Source of the DNA: Candidatus Microthrix parvicella Bio17-1
GTDB taxonomy: Bacteria; Actinomycetota; Acidimicrobiia; Acidimicrobiales; Microtrichaceae
Direction of reading: 5' to 3'
NCBI RefSeq assembly: GCF_000299415.1
Contig: NZ_AMPG01000002.1
Span: 62,001-126,000, forward strand
DNA: 64,000 nucleotides
Shown: positions 9,669 through 17,900 of the stretch, piece after piece
Layout of the letters: each line of letters starts with the position of its first letter
How positions within the stretch are numbered: the stretch's first letter is position 1
Translations under genes and position numbers: made by a program
The notes under the pieces: model-generated
Told to the model about the DNA's origin: nothing
Seen by the model: only the letters and a program-made list of their open reading frames with translations
Databases searched by the model: none

Positions 9669-11144
9669 TCAGTCGCTGCCGGGGCGGCGGTCGGCCTCGT
9701 GGTCGCTGTCGGTCTCCACCCGACCGGAGGGATAGGTGCGGGCCAGTTCCTCCTCGGTCGGTGTGCGGTGCTCTCGTGCCTCGGCGGGTAACAGGTCGAC
9801 CAGCGAATCCATGATGCGCTCGGTGTCCTTTTTCAGCGACCGGTACTTCAGGTCCACCGGCCCACCCACCCGCAGTCTCACCGTGGGAGGCGACAACACG
9901 TTCCACACGTGGGGCAACTTGGAGCTGCGGGGCCAAACGTGCTCGGTACCCCACACTCCCACCGGTATCACCGGTGCCCTCGACTCCTGGGCCAGCCGAG
10001 CCGCTCCCCAGCGGCCCTTCAGCTCGGGGTCGAAGAACGCCTGGCCCCTGGGGATGGTGCCCTGGGGCATCAAGGCCACCACCTCGCCTGCGGCAAGTGC
10101 GTCGGTGGCGGCGGCCAGCGGCTCGTCCGATCCACTGCCCCGCTCCACGCGGATGCCACCAAGCGCTCTGGTGATATCGCCCACCAGCGGCGCGTCAAAC
10201 ACCTCCTTCTTGCCAAGGAAGCGCACCGGCCGGCCGGCCCGGGCCACCATCACGCCCACCGCCAACGGGTCGAAATACGAGCGGTGGTTGGCCACGATGA
10301 TCGCCGGACCCTCCTTCGGCAGCAGGTCGATGCCGTCCATATCGAAGCGCACGTAGGGGAAAAACTCGCTTCGGACAAGCTGAAACAACAGTTGTTGAGG
10401 CTCGATGCCCAGAAACTTGGGCACCCCGGGGGGTGAATCCAGGTGGATCTGCGGCCAGCCCCGGGCAATGGCCAGCAGCGCCAGGCGAGGGTCGGCGTTC
10501 ACCGCCACACCGTGGGCGACCGCACCCAGCAGGTGTTGGTCATAGAAGCTGTCGCTGTAGGCATAGCTGGCATCGAGATCGATGTCGTGATCCTCGGCCC
10601 ACTCGGCCACCGCTTGGAGCTTGCCTCGGCCCCACACGTAATGACCCGCCACCCGGCCGGTGTAACGATCCTCGCCATCGGTCTCGTACCGGGTGGCCAC
10701 CACAGCATCCAGGCCCAGCGCCTCAGCCAACGGGGCGACCAGGTCATACGGGGTGGTCGTGGCCATCACCAACGGACGACCCGCCTCGCGGTGCTCGTCG
10801 AAGAGCTGATGTGCCCACGGCTGAAGGATGTCTGCCAGGTGGGGCGCAGCCCACTCAGCCGCCTCCTGCACCTTTGCCTGCGACCAGCCCTTGGTGGCCC
10901 GCACCCCCTGGCGGGTGATGAACATGGCCGGCAACGTCTCGCCGATGGTGTCGAAGATCCCAAAGACCAGGTCTTCGATGCCGGTTCGACGGGGACCCAG
11001 CCCCACCCGTCGGAGCGCCTCGCCGTAGACCCGGCCCGAGGCACCGCGCAGCAGCGTCCGGTCGAGGTCGAAGAACGCCGCACCGCGGTCTGTCGCCTGA
11101 TGTCGGGAGGATGTGGCGCCGGTCGAATCAGAGGTCGTTGCCAT
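9669..11144 (-). CDS. HAD-IB phosphatase fused to 1-acylglycerol-3-phosphate acyltransferase
   Basis: Two-domain lipid enzyme of 491 residues. The N-terminal half is a HAD-IB hydrolase with the nucleophile motif FFDLDRTLLRG at residues 24-34. The C-terminal half is a PlsC-type acyltransferase with the NHRSYFD box (HX4D) and the downstream MPQGTIPRG, a variant of the usual EGTR block. Such fusions occur in actinobacteria and are thought to work in phosphatidate and triacylglycerol metabolism. ATG at 11144 chosen because the residues before it in the open frame look non-coding and the HAD motif then lies at the usual distance. No Shine-Dalgarno is visible, so it may be leaderless. Confidence 0.85.
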   Translation of the reverse strand: MATTSDSTGATSSRHQATDRGAAFFDLDRTLLRGASGRVYGEALRRVGLGPRRTGIEDLVFGIFDTIGETLPAMFITRQGVRATKGWSQAKVQEAAEWAAPHLADILQPWAHQLFDEHREAGRPLVMATTTPYDLVAPLAEALGLDAVVATRYETDGEDRYTGRVAGHYVWGRGKLQAVAEWAEDHDIDLDASYAYSDSFYDQHLLGAVAHGVAVNADPRLALLAIARGWPQIHLDSPPGVPKFLGIEPQQLLFQLVRSEFFPYVRFDMDGIDLLPKEGPAIIVANHRSYFDPLAVGVMVARAGRPVRFLGKKEVFDAPLVGDITRALGGIRVERGSGSDEPLAAATDALAAGEVVALMPQGTIPRGQAFFDPELKGRWGAARLAQESRAPVIPVGVWGTEHVWPRSSKLPHVWNVLSPPTVRLRVGGPVDLKYRSLKKDTERIMDSLVDLLPAEAREHRTPTEEELARTYPSGRVETDSDHEADRRPGSD

Positions 11145-11519
11145 TGGATGCAAGCTACCCGACCTGCCACCTGACGCGTCCCGCCACGCAGACAAACATG
11201 GCGAACAATCTGTTGAGGATCGATCCCCTGTCCCCGCCGGGGTCGCCGTCTTTCGAGCAAGCCGAAGCGCTTCGAGTCCGGCAGGGTGCAGGCTGCCCAA
11301 CTCGCCGTCGGCAGCCGACGGACGTTTCGCAGCGCCAGTCTGACAAGTAGTGGTAGGACCGACCTCGGCAACCTCGCAAGTGGTCGAACACACCTCCCCC
11401 CTTGTGAGAATTCACGCAATCGGGCGACGTTCGGAGACTCGCCTTCAAATCGGCGCCTCGGCTCCCTTTAGGACTCAGGGCGGACTCTGCCTACCGGTCA
11501 CCCTCCGGCCCTTGAAGCA

Positions 11520-11543
11520 CCTCCAAACCCGGGGTTTGGGAGG
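11520..11543. repeat. Hairpin-forming inverted repeat
   Basis: CCTCCAAACCC (11520-11530) is followed closely by GGGTTTGGGAGG (11532-11543), an 11-bp stem with one bulged G. Imperfect pairing extends a few bases further out (GAAG...). No T tract follows on either strand, so a terminator role is possible but unproven. Confidence 0.55.
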
Positions 11544-11570
11544 TTCCGAAGTCCTGAGACGTCACAGTTG

Positions 11571-11601
11571 TGTCGGAGGGGGACTTGAACTCCCGCGTCG
11601 G
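11571..11601 (-). other. tRNA-like 3' fragment (T arm plus acceptor end)
   Basis: Read on the minus strand, the sequence GGGAGTTCAAGTCCCC followed by CTCCGACA resembles the T arm and 3' acceptor strand of a class II tRNA such as tRNA-Leu. No matching 5' acceptor strand, D arm or anticodon arm is found upstream, even after both IS elements are removed in silico, and the T stem is one base short. It is best read as a remnant, possibly of an integration site at a tRNA 3' end; low certainty. Confidence 0.3.
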
Positions 11602-11610
11602 TCCTGCCGT

Positions 11611-11614
11611 CTAG
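11611..11614. repeat. Left target-site duplication of the IS1380 element (CTAG)
   Basis: CTAG lies immediately before the left inverted repeat; the matching copy is at 13430-13433 immediately after the right repeat. Four-base duplications are usual for the IS1380 family. Confidence 0.75.
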
Positions 11615-13429
11615 CCTCGATCCGGCATGGTAGAACCGTGAAGAACTAGGTTCGGACGCGACAAATGCGCTCCGTTCCGGCAAACTTGTGGTTGTCGAGA
11701 CACACAAGGAGGCTGGGATGGAACGCACCCGTCAGGTGCAATGTAGCGCGTCGGAACCGGTCCGCTATGACGGCGATGATGAGACCGACAAGATCGTCGC
11801 GTTGGCTGGCTTGGGGCCGCTCGCTGAGTACACCGACCGGCTGGGAGTGACCGGCGGGTTCGCCGGTGCTGTGCCCTATTTGGGCCCGGGAATACCGGTT
11901 GTTGACCGGGGCGGGTTGTTGGTCCATGGCTTGTTGATGTTGAACGCCGGAGGAGATTGCTGCACCGACCTGGCGATGGTCCAAGCCGCCGAAGGTGTGC
12001 TGGGTGACGTCGGTTCGGACACGACGTTCCGGCGGATGATCGCCGACTTCGCCAAAACACCCGGATCGACTGGTGCTATCGACGGCGTGATGGCCGAGGT
12101 CCGCACCCGGGTGTGGGCCGAACACGGCTGGTCGGACCCCGGCCGTCGGGTGACCTTGGACATCGACGCCACCCTCACCCGTGTGCACTCGGAGAAAGAA
12201 GACGCCAAAGGCAACTACAAACGCGGGTACGGGTTCCACCCGGTCGCGTGTTTCGCTGACTGCTCCGGTGAGGCTCTCGCTGTTGAGCACCGGCCCGGCA
12301 ACGCCGGCGCGAACACCATCGCCGATCTCGTTGGGATCGTCGACGCAGGACTGGACGCGCTCCCCGAAAGCGTCGCCCGGTCCCATCGCCCCGGCGCTGT
12401 CGCTGCTGACGCGGCCAACGAAATCCTCGTCAGATCCGATTCGGCCGGGCACACCCTCGGGTTCATGTGGGACATGTGGGACCGCAACGTCCGGTTCTGT
12501 GTCACCGGAAGGTCGAACACCGTCTTGAGCTCGGTGATCCTCAGCTTCGACGACAACACCAACTGGGAACAGGCGTTGGAACCCCACAACGTCGACCTCG
12601 ACGACGAGCATTCCGACGTCGACGCCCGCAAAGCCCAAGTCGTTGAGGTCACCGACGACCCAGCCATCGCCAGATGGGTTGGGCTGAAGAAACGACCCAA
12701 AGACGACCTCGATGTTCACTACCCGCCCGGCACCCGAGTCGTCGTCCGACGCGAACCGTTACACCCCGGCGCCCAGCAGCGGATGTTCGACACGAACGGC
12801 TGGCGCCACACCATCATCATCTCCGACCTCCCAGGCGAATCAGCTTTGGAGATCGACCGGCTCCAACGCGAACACGCCCACGTCGAAGAGAACATCAAAC
12901 GACTCAAAACCTGTGGCCTCGACCGGTTCCCGTTCCCCGACACCGCCCGCAACAAGGTCTGGACCTCAATGGTCGGCTGGGCCCACACCCTCTGTCGCTG
13001 GTTCCAACTCGACCTCCTCGCCGGCACCGAGTTCGAACACGCCCACCCCAAAAAGCTGAGACGTTGCCTCTTCAACACACCCGCGATCCTCCGCGTCCGC
13101 AACCGGCAAACCTGGACGCTATGGCCCAAACAATGGCCATGGAACCCCCACCTCCGCAACGCAGGACGCCGCCTCCGGACCATGAACCCGCCCGCACCAC
13201 TCCAGATCTGACCGTCACCTACTCCAGACAGCCAGTCCACCAGCCCGAACCTTCGGCCGGGCTACTTCACCGACCCCACACACCAACCCGAACACACCTC
13301 AACACACTGGACAGCCGGGTAGCAGCCCTCTGAACCCGCCACGAGCACCCCACCACATCCGATACCAACCCCCCTCACACCAAAACGGCTTTCAGGCCGC
13401 CAACACCGGAGAAACGTGCCGGATCGCGG
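11615..13429 (+). mobile_element. IS1380-family insertion sequence, apparently complete
   Basis: An element of 1815 bp bounded by 13-bp inverted repeats with one mismatch: CCTCGATCCGGCA on the left (11615-11627) and CCGCGATCCGGCA as the reverse complement of the right end (13417-13429). Flanked by a CTAG duplication. It carries one full-length transposase on the plus strand. Size, CC-starting ends and 4-bp duplication agree with the IS1380 family. The right 4 bp (GCGG) were later duplicated by the IS4 insertion next door. Confidence 0.85.
11718..13211 (+). CDS. IS1380-family transposase
   Basis: DDE-type transposase of 497 residues. ATG at 11718 chosen because AAGGAGG (11707-11713) lies just upstream; a GTG ten codons earlier is also in frame. 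Recognisable family blocks: LDIDATLTRVHSEKEDAKGN with the first catalytic aspartate, GYGFHPVACF, RPGNAGANT, and near the C-terminus NIKRLKTCGLDRFPF and KLRRCLFNTPAILR. The frame is intact over the usual length, so the element may still be active. A gap of 218 bp separates its stop from the right end. Confidence 0.88.
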   Translation: MERTRQVQCSASEPVRYDGDDETDKIVALAGLGPLAEYTDRLGVTGGFAGAVPYLGPGIPVVDRGGLLVHGLLMLNAGGDCCTDLAMVQAAEGVLGDVGSDTTFRRMIADFAKTPGSTGAIDGVMAEVRTRVWAEHGWSDPGRRVTLDIDATLTRVHSEKEDAKGNYKRGYGFHPVACFADCSGEALAVEHRPGNAGANTIADLVGIVDAGLDALPESVARSHRPGAVAADAANEILVRSDSAGHTLGFMWDMWDRNVRFCVTGRSNTVLSSVILSFDDNTNWEQALEPHNVDLDDEHSDVDARKAQVVEVTDDPAIARWVGLKKRPKDDLDVHYPPGTRVVVRREPLHPGAQQRMFDTNGWRHTIIISDLPGESALEIDRLQREHAHVEENIKRLKTCGLDRFPFPDTARNKVWTSMVGWAHTLCRWFQLDLLAGTEFEHAHPKKLRRCLFNTPAILRVRNRQTWTLWPKQWPWNPHLRNAGRRLRTMNPPAPLQI

Positions 13430-13437
13430 CTAGTGCC
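13426..13437. repeat. Left target-site duplication of the IS4 element
   Basis: GCGGCTAGTGCC occurs here and again at 14900-14911, directly outside the IS4 inverted repeats. It includes the last four bases of the IS1380 element and its CTAG duplication, so the IS4 element arrived second. If a C/G pair is counted into the inverted repeats the duplication is 10 bp instead of 12. Confidence 0.85.
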
Positions 13438-13478
13438 AATGCCGTTAACTTAGAACTACATGGGTGTAGTATCGGCGG

Positions 13479-14699
13479 ATGGCTCGTGTTGGACAGAGAA
13501 CGGCTGTTGCCGGTGGTCAGTTGGCGGATTCGGTGTCGGTGGGAGTGTTGGAGAAGGCGTTCTCACGAGCGCTTGTCGATGAGGTGGTCGAGGCGTGTGG
13601 CCGGAAGGAGCAGCGGGTGAGGGCGCTCCCGGCCCGGGTGATGGCCTATTTCTGTTTGGGGTTGGCGCTTTGGTCTGACGGGTCCTATGAGGACGTGTTG
13701 GGCATGGTGTCTTCGGGGCTGGTGTGGGCCCAGGGTGGTGACGGTCCGCCGCAGATGGCGTCGAAGGTGGCGTTGTTCAAGGCCCGTGTCCGGTTGGGCC
13801 CGGAGCCGTTGGAGATGTTGTTCCGTCGGGGTGCTGTGCCGATCGGCAAACCGGACTGGGACGACTGTTTTCTGGGTGGCCGGCGTTTGTTGGCGATCGA
13901 TGGGACCACGATGGATGTGCCCGACACGACCGCCAATGATGAGCATTTCGGTCGGGCTGGTGTGTCCAAGGGTGAACGTTCCGCGTTTCCGTTGGCCCGC
14001 CTGGTCGCGGTCGCGGAGTGTGGCACCCATGCGATCTTGGACGCGGAGATCGGCCCGTACACAACGTCGGAGGTCGGCCTGTCGAAAGGGCTGGTCGACC
14101 GGTTCACACCGGGCAGCCTGGTGATCGCCGATCGGGGGTTCTATGGCTACGACCTGTGGGTTCGGGCCGAAGCGACCGGAGCCGATCTGTTGTGGCGGGT
14201 CAAGAAGAACCTGAAACCTGTGTTCGTGGAGGACCTTGGTGACGGGTCATGGCTCGGCGAGATCCGCCGTGGAGGCCGGGCGGGCCGCAAAGCGAACCCG
14301 GTCAGGGTGCGGGTGATCGACTACACCGTCGACAACGGCACACTCGACACCGACGGTGACGACAACACCGACGGCGGGTTCCGGTTGATCACCACCGTCT
14401 TGGACCCCGCCGACATTGATGCCGGCGACCTCGCCGCGGCGTATTGGCAGCGGTGGGAGATCGAAACGGTTTTCGATGAGTTGAAGACCCATCAGCGTGG
14501 TGCTCGGGGTGTGCTGCGGTCGAAGTCACCGGAGCTGGTCCACCAGGAACTGTGGGCCATGTTGTGTTGCCACTACGCCATCCGGCTGATGATGGCCGAC
14601 GTCGAGGTCAACGGCGGCCGAGACCCAGACCGGGTCTCGTTCGTTGCCGCACTCAGGATCGCCCGAGACACCGCCCAACAGGGCGGCTTTTCCCCCTGA
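13479..14699 (+). CDS. IS4-family transposase, main frame
   Basis: Transposase of 406 residues in this frame. An N-terminal IS4-type helical domain precedes the RNase H-like core. Catalytic residues can be placed: D141 (LAIDGTTMD), D218 (VIADRGFYGYD) and E329 in the YREK signature Y322-W-Q-R325-W-E-I-E329-x6-K336. The frame stops at TGA 14697-14699, about 65 codons earlier than expected; the missing C-terminus continues in the +1 frame. Start ATG 13479 lies 41 bp inside the left end. The core is complete, so activity depends on whether the C-terminal part is joined by frameshifting. Confidence 0.85.
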   Translation: MARVGQRTAVAGGQLADSVSVGVLEKAFSRALVDEVVEACGRKEQRVRALPARVMAYFCLGLALWSDGSYEDVLGMVSSGLVWAQGGDGPPQMASKVALFKARVRLGPEPLEMLFRRGAVPIGKPDWDDCFLGGRRLLAIDGTTMDVPDTTANDEHFGRAGVSKGERSAFPLARLVAVAECGTHAILDAEIGPYTTSEVGLSKGLVDRFTPGSLVIADRGFYGYDLWVRAEATGADLLWRVKKNLKPVFVEDLGDGSWLGEIRRGGRAGRKANPVRVRVIDYTVDNGTLDTDGDDNTDGGFRLITTVLDPADIDAGDLAAAYWQRWEIETVFDELKTHQRGARGVLRSKSPELVHQELWAMLCCHYAIRLMMADVEVNGGRDPDRVSFVAALRIARDTAQQGGFSP

Positions 14700-14892
14700 G
14701 CTGGAACTCGCCAGGCTCTGGAACATCGCCACCACCCTCCTCGCTCGGCGTCTCAACCCCAAACGACGAGCCAGATCGTTCCCCCGCGTCGTCAAACGCA
14801 AGTACACCAAGTGGCACGTCAAACGGGCGGCTCACGCCGACTGGCCACAACCAGTCCACCTACCCGAAATCACCCTCACCCTCGTAAGTTAA
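14698..14892 (+). pseudogene. C-terminal segment of the IS4 transposase in the +1 frame
   Basis: Continues the transposase without a gap: PELELARLWNIATTLLARRL and on to HLPEITLTLVS, ending just before the right inverted repeat. Reached from the main frame by skipping one base at TTT TCC CCC TGA (14688-14699). Either an indel in a C run has broken the gene or a +1 programmed shift at CCC-TGA joins the two parts. Confidence 0.7.
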
Positions 14893-14899
14893 CGGCATT

Positions 14900-14911
14900 G
14901 CGGCTAGTGCC
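14900..14911. repeat. Right target-site duplication of the IS4 element
   Basis: Second copy of GCGGCTAGTGCC, identical to 13426-13437. Beyond it, DNA that originally adjoined the CTAG target of IS1380 resumes (TTTCAGCCCTCG). Confidence 0.85.
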
Positions 14912-14984
14912 TTTCAGCCCTCGTCTATCCTGCAGTTGAAGGGGTTTTCGGCGAATGGAGTGTCGCCCTGTGCGGGGCTGTTCT

Positions 14985-14998
14985 GCCTGATATCAGGC
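14985..14998. repeat. Perfect 14-bp palindrome over the helicase stop codon
   Basis: GCCTGATATCAGGC spans the TGA of the minus-strand helicase gene (14993-14995). It could form a short hairpin at the transcript's 3' end; no T run follows. Confidence 0.6.
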
Positions 14999-17900
14999 TG
15001 TTTCTCGGCATTCGACACAGACCGGCCGGCTTGAGGACCGGGATGCGAGCCAGGATGAACCGCAGCGCACGCACACGAGCGCTTTGCCAGAGGACTCCAA
15101 CCGGGATACCGGAAGGCTGTCACCGGGGCCGGATGCGGCGAGGAAGGCGGCGACTGCTGCTACCGGGATGCCGAACTTCCGGGCTTTGCCCGCTTTGCCG
15201 GACCGGGATGCCGGGTCGGCAGCAACGAGAAGGTCGCATGCCTTAGCCGTCACGCTGTTCGTTGGAATGAGACCTCTGTCCTGGGCAAGCTCCTCGAGCT
15301 CGGCGCGTAAGAGCTCACGGCCGTGGGCATCCAGAGCGGCACCGGTGAAGCAGACCTGCAGCCCTTCGGTGAGCGTGAGGTCGCCACCTGTCGACCGGTA
15401 CCCGTCGGTGCGTTGAGAGACAACAGAGACGTCGACTCCGAGGAGTGCTGCGGCACGACACAGCTGGTCGTACTCGGCTTCGGTGACGATGTGGTCGTCG
15501 AGTGCGGCATCTATGAGCCTGCTCAGGAACTCCCGGTGTGCCCGTTCGACCTGCTCGCCCGTGAGATTGAGATCGTCTGCCATCGCAGCAAGTTCGGCCC
15601 GTTCTTCCTGAGTGAGTTTGAGATCGCTGAGCGCCTGACCGAGCAACACGACGTACGGGGCGACATCGGCGGCAGTCCGGATACCAGCAGCGAGGGCCGC
15701 CAGGTAAGGCGCAGGTTCTTCAGCCTGGCTCGATCTGCTCCGGCTGTGAAGGCGGGCCGGTCGGACTTCGATGGGTTGTGCCGAAGCAGGTGTGCCTGGC
15801 CGGGTGAAAGCTTGGGCGACCGAGAGCAACAGCCCGGCGGTTGCGTAGGCGTCGACTTTGGCGCTGTGGGCGTCGCCACCGAACTCGACGCCGTTCTCAG
15901 CGCATGCGATACCAAGCTTGCAGCCGGTCACTTTGAGGGTGTCGAGGCCGTCACCCCACTGGATGAGGATGCCGGCAGCGGCGAGTTCGGAGGACAGCAT
16001 CCGCTGGTCGAAGGACAGGTTGTGACCAACAACGACAGCTCCGTCGAGCCTGGCAGCGACGTGATGGGCGACGTCGTAGAACATGGGTGCGTCGGTGACC
16101 ATTTCGGCGGTGACCTGGTGAAGCCAGGTCGGCCCGACGTCACGGCCAGGGTTGACGAGGGTTTCGAAGATCTCGTCGACCGTCCCATGTTCGTCGATCG
16201 TGATGATGGCGACCTCGACGACGCGGTCCTTGTTGTACAGGCCGGTGGTTTCGACATCGATGACGGCGAGACGTCCACCACCTTCGAGGAGATGACCAAG
16301 TAGCGACCCTGGCTTGGGACCCTTCGGCTCCGGAGGAGAAGGAAGAGGAGGAAGCGGAGGGGGTGGGGGTGGGGGTGGGGGTGGGGGGGGGGGAAGTAGC
16401 GGCGACGGTACCGATGGGGCGGTGGGGTCGCTTGGTGAGCCCAGCTTCGAACCGGGCTGTGCGTCGACAGCAACGAGGACACGCCAAGCACCCGCTACGT
16501 CAATGATGCGGGCTGCGGTTGCTTCGGCAGCAAGCTCGGCATCGAGCGCCCAGTCCCACTTGTCGACCTCGGAGTTCTCGACATGCCGTCCGAACTCCAA
16601 TGGGTCCGGGACGGGCTTGGCGAGGAGGGATCTGGCGGCGGCAACGACCTGGTCGGGGGAGGAGTCGGTGACCGTCAAAGTGGGACCGTCGACGCTCACG
16701 ACTAGCCCTTGTGTTGCCAGGGCAAGCGCGGCGGTGGACAGACCGCGATCCCCCACCCAAGGAAGAATGATGGTGTCGTTGCCGGCTGCAACGAGAACAT
16801 GTTGGTCGAGCTCGAGGCGCCGCCAAGCTTTACGACCCTCGGCAAGAAGAGTCTTGGCTTCGGCATCCAGCCACACGGGCACATCGGTGCCTTGATAGAC
16901 CGCGACCATCTCCTCACGGACCCGATCCCCAACGAGTGCGACTTCGCCACCAAAGGGCGGAGGTACTCCGCCGGCGGCTCGGGTCAGCTCGACGACGTGG
17001 CCGACCGTATCGACGCCGGTGATGCGCCAGCGACGACCAGCGAAGATGAGTAGCCCGCCGATGGCGAGAGGCTGGGTGACCGGCAGCGTGCCGAGAGGCC
17101 TGCCGTCAGCGATGAGCCGCCATTCCTCCTGGGTTTGAAATGCGCTGTAGAAGGAGTAATGGTTGACAGCCCGCTCGCCTAACTGGCCGTGCAGCAACAG
17201 GCCGTCCCCGGATTGAACGATCAAATCCTGGGCGGCCATGGATCGAAGGAGCCGACTGAAACGTGCCGGATCCGAGTCGCTGAAGGGCCCAGGTCCGCAC
17301 AGGGCGCCGTGAAGCTCAGCTGCCGTGGCACCGCCGTGCTGCGCGATGACGGACAGGACCTGCTGGATCAGCGTCGATAGGTTCAGTCCTGCATCGTCGG
17401 AAGGTTCGAGCCAACGTTCAAGGAGCAGGCGCACCATGGCCACGGTCTGGACGAGACTGCATCGAAGCTCACCTGCTGGCGCCGATCGAATATCGAGCTC
17501 CTTCTCGGTGACGTACATGCGAAGCACCGCTGGTTCGCCCCGGCGTCCGGCACGTCCGAGTCGCTGTCGAAGCGAAGCCACCGAAGGCGGCGGACCTATC
17601 TGGGCGATGCTCGCAACGGAGCCGATGTCGATTCCCATCTCGAGTGTTGACGTGCACACTGCGGTGACCGGCCGGGTTCGGTCCTTGAGCTGCGCCTCGA
17701 CGACTTCTCGGACATCCTTCGCAAGGCTCCCGTGGTGCGGCCAGAACTCGTTGGCAACCTTGGCGCGTTCGCAGCGCCTGGCCAACAAGTCGGCGTACGT
17801 CTCGACGTCGCTTCTTGCGTTGGCAAACACGAGGTTGTCACAGCCGCGCAGCGACTTGAACAGATGCTCTGCAATGTCGAGCTGGTCACCGTTCACGACC

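Larger units (their letters stand above)
11145..11614. other. Gene-free stretch bordering the accessory island
   Basis: About 470 bp without a convincing gene. It contains an imperfect hairpin at 11520-11543 and, at 11571-11601, a sequence resembling a tRNA 3' end on the minus strand. It ends at the CTAG target duplication of the IS1380 element. Nothing else is recognised. Confidence 0.6.
13438..14899 (+). mobile_element. IS4-family insertion sequence nested at the IS1380 edge
   Basis: An element of 1462 bp with perfect 15-bp terminal inverted repeats AATGCCGTTAACTTA (13438-13452 and, inverted, 14885-14899), resembling the AATGCCG ends of IS4 itself. It is flanked by a 12-bp duplication, within the range usual for IS4. 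It encodes a DDE transposase whose C-terminal end is in another frame. Confidence 0.9.

Noticed and set aside
9669-11393. Start of the HAD/acyltransferase gene at 11393
   Set aside because: The additional 83 residues are Cys/Ser/Thr/Arg-rich without homology features, and ATG 11144 gives the normal distance to FDLDRT.
11441-11475. TTCAAAT-containing hairpin near 11450 as a tRNA T arm
   Set aside because: The stem closes around an 8-base loop (CGCC-TTCAAATC-GGCG), and no acceptor or anticodon arm fits.
15323-16303. Long plus-strand frame opposite the helicase tail
   Set aside because: Antisense to a conserved exonuclease domain; its residues show no domain and it has no start signal.
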